A stretch of DNA of 64,000 nucleotides from CAWAMR01 sp963783095 (GTDB lineage Bacteria > Planctomycetota > Planctomycetia > Gemmatales > Gemmataceae). The stretch covers positions 558,001-622,000 of the forward strand of contig CAWAMR010000001.1 in NCBI GenBank assembly GCA_963783095.1. Reading direction: 5' to 3'. A program made the translations under genes and the position numbers. Below the pieces are notes generated by a model that was not told where the DNA came from, searched no databases, and saw nothing but the letters and a program-made list of their open reading frames with translations. This document shows positions 18,781-27,014 of the stretch, piece by piece (position 1 is the first letter of the stretch; each line of letters starts with the position of its first letter).

Positions 18781-19923
18781 GGAGCCCTCCACGGTGGATT
18801 GGATGGTCTGCGACAACGTGTTGAAACAGTGCGCTCGTACGGCGCGTGCTTGCGCTGCAAAGGTGAACGACTCATTCATCAATGTTCGTCCGGCACTTCC
18901 GAACGTCTTGCGCTTCACATCATCACGCAGGAGTTCGATCATCCGCCGGGCCAGCTTTGCCGGCTCGCCGGCAGGAACCAGGTAGCCCGTGTGCCCATCG
19001 CGAATCACTTCCGGAGTTCCGCCGACTGCGGTTGCCACGACCGCAACCCCGGCAGCGCTTGCCTCCAACGCAACATTGGGCAAACCTTCCGTGAAAGAAG
19101 GGATCACGACGAGATCGGCCCAGGGAAGCCAGCGGTCGAGATCGTTGCGAAATCCGGCGAGCAAGAAATACTCTTTCAATCCCAGCGCAGCGATTCGCGC
19201 TTCGAGAACCGGCTGTAGTCCACCTTCTCCAAATAACACAAAACGGGTAGATGGGATCGCCGCGCAGACGATCGCAGCAGCTTCTACGAGAACCTGGAAA
19301 CCTTTTTCCGGACTGAGCCGGCCGGCAGCGATAATGTAGAAGGCTTGCGGATCAGGTTCCGGGAACAAATCGCCCAGTTGGCGGCGATAGTCCGGATCGG
19401 GGGCTGCGAAGGCATCGAGGCGAGCAGCGTTGCGGATGACGGAGATTTTCTTGGCGGGGACACCCGTTCGACGAACCTTTTTGGCTTGCCCTTCCGACAC
19501 GCATACGACGCGGTCCATATAGCGCAAATGGAAGCGATCCACCGCCTCGTAGACGCGCACTTTGACGTTTTCACCCGTCCAGCCGCGCGAGACCGAGATG
19601 GAGACCGTTCCCGCCCTTCGAGCCGCTGCTCGACCGAGAAGATTTGCCTTGTACCCATGACAACAGAGCACATTCGCAGCGGAGCTACGGAGATAGTCGG
19701 CAACTTCGCCGATGGCTGCGCGAAGATGGGGAGTGTCCTGGCGGAGCTCGCGTCCAACGAAACCTGCCTGCTGAATTTGTTGAAGGAACGCCCGGCAATT
19801 GCCGGCCTCGGAAAAACTGAGAAAGTCGGTCGAGTACCGCGCGGAAAGAGCCTGGGCGAGGCCGAGCATCTGTCGTTCGGGGCCGCCGAAGAATGTCGAT
19901 GCCGTGAGATGAACAATCTGCAT
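18730..19923 (-). CDS. GT4 family glycosyltransferase
   Basis: About 397 residues from the ATG at 19923, preceded by AAGGAAG. The N-terminal half reads MQIVHLTASTFFGGPERQM (acceptor domain). The C-terminal half has IIAAGRLSPEKGFQVLVEA, FVLFGEGGLQPVLEARI and the E-x7-E region PSFTEGLPNVALEASAAG, as in GT4 enzymes. The last ten or so residues (APREEGSSRGA) are encoded by a palindromic repeat, so the natural C-terminus was probably replaced. The donor and acceptor are unknown. Confidence 0.88.
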   Translation of the reverse strand: MQIVHLTASTFFGGPERQMLGLAQALSARYSTDFLSFSEAGNCRAFLQQIQQAGFVGRELRQDTPHLRAAIGEVADYLRSSAANVLCCHGYKANLLGRAAARRAGTVSISVSRGWTGENVKVRVYEAVDRFHLRYMDRVVCVSEGQAKKVRRTGVPAKKISVIRNAARLDAFAAPDPDYRRQLGDLFPEPDPQAFYIIAAGRLSPEKGFQVLVEAAAIVCAAIPSTRFVLFGEGGLQPVLEARIAALGLKEYFLLAGFRNDLDRWLPWADLVVIPSFTEGLPNVALEASAAGVAVVATAVGGTPEVIRDGHTGYLVPAGEPAKLARRMIELLRDDVKRKTFGSAGRTLMNESFTFAAQARAVRAHCFNTLSQTIQSTVEGSSCTLHAPREEGSSRGA

Positions 19924-20000
19924 CTGGCTTCCTTGCCTCAGCGCGACGAGAATCAATCCGTGAAGTGTAGTGGTTTTCCACTCCCGAAGTCCAGCCCGAT

Positions 20001-20384
20001 TCAAAGAGATTCGAGCAGCTCTTTGACCTTCTTTTCGATCAGAGTTCTAACTTCCCGAAACTGTTCCGGAGACATTTCCCTGGGATCCGGAATCTTCCAG
20101 TCGAGCCGTTGTCGCATCACCAGCGGGCATTCGTCGCCGCAGCCCATCGTCACCGCTGCGTCGAAGGCCTTGCCGTTGAACTCATCCAGCCCCTTCGATG
20201 TATGGGTGGTCAGGTCGTAACCCAGTTCTTTCATGGCCTCGATCGCCTTCGGGTTGACTCGTCCGGACGGTCGGGAGCCGGCGCTATAGGCTTCGACCTT
20301 TCCGGTCCCGTGAATCCGGGCAAACGCTTCGGCCATCTGGCTCCGATTCGAATTCTCGACGCAGACAAACACGACCCGTTTCAC
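20001..20384 (-). CDS. arsC: Arsenate reductase, thioredoxin-coupled type
   Basis: A 127-residue low-molecular-weight phosphatase-fold reductase that converts arsenate to arsenite. The P-loop VFVCVENSNRSQ holds the first Cys (C8). The resolving Cys pair lies in MGCGDECP (about C82 and C86). The GTG start at 20384 overlaps the aquaporin stop (GTGA) and has GGAG upstream. It is the last gene of the ars operon, where the arsenite formed can leave through the aquaporin. Confidence 0.9.
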   Translation of the reverse strand: MKRVVFVCVENSNRSQMAEAFARIHGTGKVEAYSAGSRPSGRVNPKAIEAMKELGYDLTTHTSKGLDEFNGKAFDAAVTMGCGDECPLVMRQRLDWKIPDPREMSPEQFREVRTLIEKKVKELLESL

Positions 20385-21067
20385 GAGTTGGACTCCAGAT
20401 AGGATTGTGGAGAGTGACCGCAACAGTTGGGGTCTTGAATGCACCGGCAAGCAAGTACGCTCGCGCAAGCCCCCAGTACGGGAGCGGTCAAATAAATCCA
20501 CAGATGTTCCAGATGCAACGACACCAGTGCGGGTGCCAATGACAGAGCCGGGTTCATGGACGCCCCGGAAATCGGGCCGGCAAAAAGGGCCTCGAGAGCA
20601 ATGACCGATCCAACCGCAACTCCTGCCAATACGCCCTTTTCTTTGGCTCCGGTCGAAACGCTCAGAATGACGAACATCAGCAGCAAGGTCAGCATGAATT
20701 CCATTACGAAAGATTGCCAGTCGGCCCCGGCAGGTAATGTCGCTCCCAGCGAGCCATGAGATGGAAACATCATGCGCAAAGTCAGACTGGCGAGGCAGGC
20801 ACCAAGCATTTGACTGGCGATATAGGGTAGAACCCATTGGCCCCGGATCCGGCCGGCGGCGAAAAAACCGATCGTTACTGCCGGGTTCAGATGACAACCC
20901 GAGACATCGCCCAGGGCATAGATCATCGCCAGCACGATCAAGCCAAAGGTGAAGGCGATACCGATATGCGAAACGGTTCCGCCCATCACATCGTTTATGA
21001 TGATCGCGCCCGTCCCCGTGAATACCAGCGCAAAGGTCCCGAAGACTTCGGCGGCGAGCCTGCGCAT
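20381..21067 (-). CDS. Aquaporin/MIP channel of an ars operon
   Basis: A 228-residue channel with six hydrophobic helices and both half-helix signatures, HLNPAVT and SMNPALS. GAGGAGC precedes the ATG at 21067. It lies between arsR and arsC, 11 bp after arsR. MIP channels in this position (AqpS type) let arsenite flow out, replacing an ArsB pump. This assignment is from context; water or glycerol transport is also possible. Confidence 0.85.
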   Translation of the reverse strand: MRRLAAEVFGTFALVFTGTGAIIINDVMGGTVSHIGIAFTFGLIVLAMIYALGDVSGCHLNPAVTIGFFAAGRIRGQWVLPYIASQMLGACLASLTLRMMFPSHGSLGATLPAGADWQSFVMEFMLTLLLMFVILSVSTGAKEKGVLAGVAVGSVIALEALFAGPISGASMNPALSLAPALVSLHLEHLWIYLTAPVLGACASVLACRCIQDPNCCGHSPQSYLESNS

Positions 21068-21078
21068 CCCGGTGCTCC

Positions 21079-21474
21079 TCAGTTGCAACGACTTCGATAA
21101 CCGGCTTGGCTGCGTCCCGTCACCTCTTCCATAAGGCAAAGTCCCTGATCCAGAAGGGATCGGACGCAGAGGTCTACCAGGCGGTAATAGATACTGTTGC
21201 CGGCCCGGCGCGACGCCAGAATACCCAGATCGGAGAGCCGTTGCAGTTGGTTGGAAATGGCTTGAGGTTTCATGCCCAACGACGTGGCGAGGTCCGACAC
21301 ACATCGTTCTTCAACGCGCACCAACGCGTGCAGGAGCCGAAGGCGGGTGTCGTTGGCCAGAACCTTGAAGACGGCGGCCAGCCCACCCGCCTGAATCGGC
21401 GTGAGCAGCGGTCGATCCTGGAGTAAAGGTCGCACGGAACAACCGGCATCGGTCGTCGGCAGCTTTGATTTCAT
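21079..21474 (-). CDS. arsR: ArsR-family repressor
   Basis: A 131-residue winged-helix repressor: FKVLANDTRLRLLHALVRVE, CVSDLATSLGMKPQAISNQL, and the wing ILASRRAGNSIYYRLVD. Possible metal-binding Cys are in EERCVSDL and GLCLMEEV, but the classic ELCVCDL pair has only one Cys here. The C-terminal Cys (SRCN) may contribute. It probably represses this operon until As(III) binds. Confidence 0.88.
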   Translation of the reverse strand: MKSKLPTTDAGCSVRPLLQDRPLLTPIQAGGLAAVFKVLANDTRLRLLHALVRVEERCVSDLATSLGMKPQAISNQLQRLSDLGILASRRAGNSIYYRLVDLCVRSLLDQGLCLMEEVTGRSQAGYRSRCN

Positions 21475-21514
21475 GGTTTCAACCGTCCTGGATTTGCTGA
21501 ATCCGACTCATTGC

Positions 21515-21956
21515 TCAACAAGTTTTCGCCTCGCCACAACCCGTTATGCCACATTTATCGGGTGCCAGGCATTCGGTGTGTTTGCCGCCCAGAACGAACA
21601 ATAATCCTTTCGGAGTGATTTCAATGTCAACCAGCTTGTATTGCGAAACCGAGTTCGGCTTCGTACTCGACCTCAACCGCCGACGTATCGGTGCCCAGCA
21701 CCGATCCGGCCAGCATCAGGATTTTTGACAACTTCCCGGAGTCGAGTCGATGTTCGACGTCGTGTGCAGTCCAAACCTGCAAAAGACAGGTGATCGACTC
21801 GCGACGAGTTCCACCACAATCGATGAATGTCTTGTGAACCCGCCCAACCTCGGTGATGTGAAAATGTTCGGGAACAAACTCACCGGTCGGCAGCATGATG
21901 TGGATCGACGAATTCTCGTTCATTTCAAGCAAATGAACCAGTTGTTTTGACGTCAT
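21515..21956 (-). CDS. DUF6428-like protein (frameshifted), arsenic-associated
   Basis: Begins MTSKQLVHLLEMNENSS and continues IMLPTGEFVPEHFHITEVG, as in DUF6428. The first frame ends at 21627, but another frame overlapping from about 21660 reads SQYKLVDIEITPKGLLFVLG, then GGKHTECLAPDKCGITGC and stops at 21515. The Cys-containing end matches the usual C-terminus of the family as I recall it. It lies 40 bp upstream of arsR on the same strand. Such proteins are found near ars genes; the role is unknown. Confidence 0.6.
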
Positions 21957-22122
21957 TCTCGAATCTCTTTTGCGCATAGAGAAAGGTCGCACAGCATTCT
22001 ACTATTACACTATATAGTTGAATTGTTGGTGGCCAGGGCCGCACTTATCATCGTAGGTCCGCCTTTCCGAACCTCCCCGCCGACCCGCAGGGAATATCGA
22101 CAACAGCAGCAGGTCGGTTATT

Positions 22123-22568
22123 ATGCTGGCACACTTGGAGAGCCTGGCGACGAATGGTGATCCAACTGCCCGTTACCGATCCAAGTGGGCGTTGATCCGC
22201 AATCTCTATGGTCGGGGTTTGAACGCGGAGCAGGTTCGCCAACTCATGCGACTGATCGATTGGTTATTGGAGTTGCCCGGGAACTCAAAGAACAGCTACG
22301 GAACAATATTCACACTTTAGAGGAGGAACAAAAGATGAAATTTGTCACAAGCTTTGAAGAACTCGCCAAAGAAGAAGGACGCCTTGAAGAACTTCACGAA
22401 GGGCTGGCGCTCGCTTTGAAGCTGAAATTCGCCGAAACTGGTGAGGCGTTCTCCGATGAACTTCGATCGGTCAAGGATCTGGCACAACTAAAAAACATTC
22501 AAAAAGCAATCTTTGCTGCGGGCAACGTAGACGAGTTGAGAGCCATTCTCAAGGAGCCTGTTGCTTGA
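22123..22568 (+). pseudogene. Rpn-family nuclease C-terminal remnant
   Basis: Only the helical C-terminus of an Rpn (recombination-promoting nuclease/transposase-like) protein remains: MLAHLESLATNGDPTARYR, SKWALIRNLYGRGLNAEQV and RLIDWLLELP. The frame then breaks near 22275 and continues RELKEQLRNNIHTLEEEQK to a helical tail. The PD-(D/E)XK catalytic part is absent upstream. Confidence 0.6.
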
Positions 22569-22705
22569 GGACGATCGCTGCGCGGCACAATCTTCCATTC
22601 GGGAATAGTCTTGTGAACTTTCATGGCGGGAGGGTAAGATATTTTTGCAATCATCGCTCAATTCACATCGAAATATCGAGTCCAGGCAGCCAGGGAGGTC
22701 TTCGG

Positions 22706-24205
22706 ATGCAATCGCCAATCTTTTTCCACATTGCCGTGATCGCACTTTTTTTGTTTGGAAGTGATCCGCTCTTTGCCCAAACTCCTGAACCGCCCTTGGC
22801 AGCGCGGAGGCCGGCCGTTACGGGCCAGAGCCCGGAATTCTTCACTGCTCGCCCTTCGATCTCGGTGCCGATGCTGTACCTTGCCGTGCCGGAAGTGCAG
22901 CTCGAACTTCGTGTGATCAGAGAGCAACTTGCCGAGCTGGAGCGTTTGCAAGAGAAGTTCAAATCGACCGGTATCCCAGTGGAGAGCGGCAAAAATTTCC
23001 TGAACAAGACTCTCAAGCCCGAACAACGCAAACGGCTCCAGCAGATCATCCTGCGACATCGAGAGAGGGAACACGGCATCGTGCCGGTACTGGCGTCACT
23101 GATCCCGGACCTGCAACTTACGCCCAAACAACTGGATCAGATCGATCGGCTCCGCGCTGCTCGAGCAGAATCGATCCTCGAATATGCCACTTCCGGGGAC
23201 CGCTTTCGCAAAATCCGGCTCGATGTTTTTGAAACGACCCAGGAACATGCCAAGCGGTTCCGGGAAGTCCTCAGCAAAGAACAACAGGCGAAACTGGACG
23301 ATTTGCTGGGGGAGCCTTTCAAACCGAGGATTGCGATAGCGCAGAGCGAACCTCTGCCGCAACGGCAGTCGATCTATTTCACGCACTTTTTTGGAAAAGA
23401 TCTCTTTGCGCTCCACTATCTCCAAGCGCCTGTGGTTCAGAATGAATTGAAACTTACTCCGGAACAAAAAGGCCAGGTTGGGGAGCAGTGGCTTGTCTGG
23501 AACAAAAACTTTGAGGAAATGGCTGCGGTAAACCCCAATTTGGTCTTAACTATTCAGATTACCGACGCGCGGGTCTGGCCGGATGTGGCGAAGGCTCTGA
23601 AACCGGAACAATTGACCCGGCTCACCGAGTTACTCATGCAGCGTCGAGCCCAGCAGGCCGGTCTAGGCGCGGTGTGCGGGTATCCGGGTATTGCCGATTT
23701 CTTGAACTTGACCGAAACTCAGTACGAGAAAATCCGACTCGGCGGCGATGTCGAACGAGTGCTGGATGCAGAGCAATTGAAAGCATTGAACCGATCGCTG
23801 GGCAAGCCCTGGAAGGACAAGGTGGAGATCAATCATCCGTTGATGCGAGCAGAGAAAGCTCAACCCGTCGCGCTCGATTCAGGACCGCTCTACGATACCA
23901 CCAGGGAAACCTTTGCAGGATTTATGATTGCCAATGCGGTCAGGCTGAGATTATCCAAGAGCCAGGTCGGGAAGTTGAAGGAAATCGCCGAAGACGACCC
24001 CAACATTCGGGCGCTGATTCGGCGGGAATTCGGTCAAATGCCGGCACCCACTCAGACCGGCGCAGCCCGACAAACCCTGGTTCCTGAAGGCAGGGCGATC
24101 CAGCAGTATCGCAAAGCGGTCGTGGAGCAATGTATCGACGTGTTGGATGCTCAGCAAAAGTCGCTCTGGAAGAAGGATTTGCAACGGGCTGGCGACAACT
24201 ATTAG
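22706..24205 (+). CDS. Secreted protein with LTxxQ-type repeats
   Basis: A 499-residue exported protein: the signal peptide FFHIAVIALFLFGSDPLFAQ is followed by an all-helical body. At least six segments repeat the pattern L[TKS]xEQ plus a helix: LKPEQRKRLQQI, LTPKQLDQIDRL, LSKEQQAKLDDLLG, LTPEQKGQVGEQ, LKPEQLTRLTEL and LDAEQLKALNRSLG. This resembles the LTxxQ motif of Spy/CpxP periplasmic chaperones. GGGAGG precedes the ATG. A periplasmic binding or chaperone role is inference. Confidence 0.65.
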   Translation: MQSPIFFHIAVIALFLFGSDPLFAQTPEPPLAARRPAVTGQSPEFFTARPSISVPMLYLAVPEVQLELRVIREQLAELERLQEKFKSTGIPVESGKNFLNKTLKPEQRKRLQQIILRHREREHGIVPVLASLIPDLQLTPKQLDQIDRLRAARAESILEYATSGDRFRKIRLDVFETTQEHAKRFREVLSKEQQAKLDDLLGEPFKPRIAIAQSEPLPQRQSIYFTHFFGKDLFALHYLQAPVVQNELKLTPEQKGQVGEQWLVWNKNFEEMAAVNPNLVLTIQITDARVWPDVAKALKPEQLTRLTELLMQRRAQQAGLGAVCGYPGIADFLNLTETQYEKIRLGGDVERVLDAEQLKALNRSLGKPWKDKVEINHPLMRAEKAQPVALDSGPLYDTTRETFAGFMIANAVRLRLSKSQVGKLKEIAEDDPNIRALIRREFGQMPAPTQTGAARQTLVPEGRAIQQYRKAVVEQCIDVLDAQQKSLWKKDLQRAGDNY

Positions 24206-24242
24206 AATCCGCTCCGACCGATTCAACGGTTATGGTGTTGTA

Positions 24243-24815
24243 ATGCCGACATTCCTGTCCGACCCACCCACGAAACTCTACATTGCCCTGGCATTTCTGA
24301 CCGCTCTATTGTGTGCGATCTGGTTTCTTCGGCAAACACGCCTCAAGTTGATTGCCGCGAGCGTGGCGTTACTGGTTCTGCTCGCACTCTTCCTGTGTGA
24401 CAAGTTGTTCGAGAGTCCGCGCGAAGAGGCGATGCGCAAGATGATCGAAATGTCTGCCGCAACGAAAGCCAAAAAACTGGACGATGCTTTCAAGCACGTT
24501 TCCGAGTCGTTTCATTACCACGAATTGGATAAGAAAGGGCTTTACGAGAAGGGAAAGTGGGCAGAATCGATGCAGGCGTGGAACGGTATTGATGTCAGCG
24601 ATTTCGATCGTAGTGATGCAAAAATGCTCGACGACAACAGGGTTCAAATCGGCTTCGAATTATGGCCGGCCGGCTACGGCTTGCCCGATTACCGGTTCTA
24701 CGCGAAGGCGACGTTCATCAAAGATGGGGACGGACAATATCGCCTTCAGACGCTGGAGTTTCACAAAAACCGCGATCCGAGTTCTCCGATCGTGTACCCG
24801 GAGACTTCACGGTGA
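24243..24815 (+). CDS. Membrane-anchored protein with NTF2-like domain
   Basis: A 190-residue protein with two N-terminal hydrophobic segments (LYIALAFLTALLCAIWFL and LIAASVALLVLLALFLC). The following soluble domain (DDAFKHVSESFHYHELDKKG, VQIGFELWPAGYG, YRFYAKATFIKDGDGQYRL) has the layout of an NTF2-like fold. No clear ribosome-binding site was seen. Its end overlaps the convergent next gene by 9 bp. Confidence 0.6.
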   Translation: MPTFLSDPPTKLYIALAFLTALLCAIWFLRQTRLKLIAASVALLVLLALFLCDKLFESPREEAMRKMIEMSAATKAKKLDDAFKHVSESFHYHELDKKGLYEKGKWAESMQAWNGIDVSDFDRSDAKMLDDNRVQIGFELWPAGYGLPDYRFYAKATFIKDGDGQYRLQTLEFHKNRDPSSPIVYPETSR

Positions 24816-25943
24816 TGCTCGGTACCTTGTCTCTACTGTGTCCGAATTGATCCCTTCTGCTTCTTGAGCCTCCGGTTTGATCCGCGCTTCCAGTTTGTCA
24901 TTCAGTTTGTCGAGCCGGCCCGAGAAGCCCCGAAGGATATTGACCACTCCCGTCGACGAGCAGCCATAGCGCAAGTACAAACCCACCAGCCCCTCAACGA
25001 GCAATGTGCCCCAGGGGATTGGGCTCTCGATGCCCAGAATGCAGAAGAAGACGACCGGCAACGGTGCCAGGACAAACAGTTTGACGGTCAGCAGCGTCAA
25101 CATCGAAGCCTGGAATAGTCGGCGAAGCCTTGGATGGCGGTGATAGCGCTGCTGGGCGGCAAGGAACTCGTGGGCATCGAAGCAGGCCGGCAGTTGCTGT
25201 CCCTCGGCAATCAGCAGGTTTACGTTCCGTTGATGCCGTGCCAGCGTTTCCGCCAGCGAAAGACGCAAGTCCAGGTCACGGTCCCGCGCGGGAGGGTGTG
25301 GTGCGGCCCCTTGCGGACGGCTTGGAAGCAGGGCACGGATCAAGGCCGCCCCGCTCAGCACCCAGAGCATGGTCTTTTGATCGGTAGTCAACCAGGAGTT
25401 TGCGCCGTTGAAAAGGGTCATTGCCAAAAGGCCCGCCGACAGGCAGAACACGATCGGTTTCCAGGCGGAAGCCGGGGCCGGTGGCGTCAGTTCGCGCACG
25501 GGTTCGGTTCGCGCGCCCGTGGCCAGGAAGTCCCCCTCCTGGACCTCGACTCCGCCGCAATAGTTCTTGGTGTAAACGACGCCGCCCGATTCGAATACGG
25601 TCAGAAACGCGCCACGTCGCGGCATGATCTGATTGTTGGGATAAAGGATCCCGAAGCATTTCTCTCCCGGCCTGGTGAAGACGAACGACTCGTAGCGCCG
25701 CGTGAAGGCCATCTGCTCCCAGTTGGTCCCTTCGGGCCGAAAGCCCAGGGCAAGCATCTCCTCATAGAGATTGTCGTCAATCTTGTCCGGCCAAAAGCTG
25801 TTCGCGTCCTCCGGCCCTCCCGCGAAGCCGTTCTGAAGGGGGAAGAGGCCGAGCACGGTGAGAATGTTCGGCAGGAGCAGCCGAATCAGGATGAGCGTGG
25901 AAACAATGACGAGAGCAAGCGTGATCGGATCTTGCGGCAGCAT
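24807..25943 (-). CDS. Multi-pass membrane protein, unknown
   Basis: About 378 residues from the ATG at 25943. It has an N-terminal transmembrane helix (ITLALVIVSTLILIRLLLPN), a soluble region with MAFTRRYESFVFTRPGEKCF, then helices near residues 165-185 (IVFCLSAGLLAMTLF) and 300-325 (LFVLAPLPVVFFCILGI). I do not recognise the family. Confidence 0.6.
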   Translation of the reverse strand: MLPQDPITLALVIVSTLILIRLLLPNILTVLGLFPLQNGFAGGPEDANSFWPDKIDDNLYEEMLALGFRPEGTNWEQMAFTRRYESFVFTRPGEKCFGILYPNNQIMPRRGAFLTVFESGGVVYTKNYCGGVEVQEGDFLATGARTEPVRELTPPAPASAWKPIVFCLSAGLLAMTLFNGANSWLTTDQKTMLWVLSGAALIRALLPSRPQGAAPHPPARDRDLDLRLSLAETLARHQRNVNLLIAEGQQLPACFDAHEFLAAQQRYHRHPRLRRLFQASMLTLLTVKLFVLAPLPVVFFCILGIESPIPWGTLLVEGLVGLYLRYGCSSTGVVNILRGFSGRLDKLNDKLEARIKPEAQEAEGINSDTVETRYRASP

Positions 25944-26102
25944 GGCATATGGCCTCGTAACGAGACGCTGGGATGTAGTGGAGACAAAGCAGGCGTCCAC
26001 TTCAACTCTAGGCCAGGAAAAGACCGAATGCCAGCGAGACCGGGCTTGACATACTGGTTTTTTCGGTTTTCTACCCATTCGATTTAGGCGAGAAATCGGA
26101 TT

Positions 26103-26872
26103 TCATTCCAGCCCCCACTCCCACGATCCCATTTGCTCCAACATCACTCGATCGGTGAGGTCGAACTTCAGCGGCGTCACCGTGATGAACCCCTCGCTCA
26201 GCGCCGGCTCATCGGTATCGGGATGCGGATCGGGACAGCCAAAATCGTTGCCCATCCAAAAATATGTGCGTCCGCGTGGATCAACCCGACGAATAAACTG
26301 CTCGACGTAAGGGGCAACATTTTGGGGTACCGCCTTGATGCCGCGCACAGGCCCCATTTCCAGACTGGGAATGTTCACGTTGAATAACATTCCCGGCGCA
26401 GGTTGCTTGGCCACAATTTGTTCGATGATTTTCCGGGCATAGACCGCTCCGCTTCGGAAATCGAGTGGTTTTGCCTTCGTGTAGGCCATCGAACAGGCGA
26501 TCGCGGTGCGCCGAAAAAAGCGCCTTCAATCGCTGCGGCCACGGTTCCCGAATAGAGCACGTTGATGCCCGCATTCGATCCTGCGTTGAGACCCGACACA
26601 ATCAAATCGGGCGGATCGGGCAGCAATTCCAACAGCGCCAACTTCACGCAATCGGCGGGTCGGCCTTCGACGGCCCAGCCGAGAAAGCGCTTTTGCTCAT
26701 CGAAGACCTCCTGAACCAAGAGCGGCACCAACAGCGTCACGGAATGCCCGGCAGCGCTCTGTTCTGCCGCAGGCGCAACCACCGTAACTTCCCCCAGTTG
26801 CATCAATTCCTCGCGCAAAGCACGCAACCCTGGAGCATAAATGCCATCGTCGTTGGTCAAGAGAATTCGCAT
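26103..26872 (-). CDS. surE: 5'/3'-nucleotidase SurE (frameshifted)
   Basis: Metal-dependent nucleoside monophosphatase, about 256 residues. MRILLTNDDGIYAPGLRAL carries the Asp pair, and VVAPAAEQSAAGHSVTL and IVSGLNAGSNAG supply further metal and phosphate ligands. The frame breaks near 26505 after VAAAIEGAFFG; the other frame continues IACSMAYTKAKPLDF to the C-terminus. AGGAAGGA precedes the ATG. One missing base explains the break. Confidence 0.9.
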
Positions 26873-26908
26873 TGAGTATTCCTTCCTTTCTCTGAGAAGC
26901 ACGTCCAC

Positions 26909-26998
26909 CGTAGGGCAAGCGTCCCGCTTGCCCATTAAACAAAGGCAGGCCGGACGTCTACCCATAAACCAATGGCAAGCGGGACGCTTGCCCTACGT
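26909..26998. repeat. Inverted repeat (GGGCAAGCGTCCCGCTTGCCC family)
   Basis: The left arm CGTAGGGCAAGCGTCCCGC and right arm GCGGGACGCTTGCCCTACG are complementary. Each arm is itself palindromic, and a third, degenerate copy (GGCAGGCCGGACGTCTACCC) lies between. It fills the gap between uvrC and surE. Confidence 0.8.
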
Positions 26999-27014
26999 TG
27001 GGCACCCTTTTCGA

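Noticed and set aside
26103..26872. Programmed frameshifting as the explanation for surE and other breaks
   Set aside because: Breaks occur at different positions and sequences in unrelated genes, with no common slippery site. Errors in the assembly are simpler.
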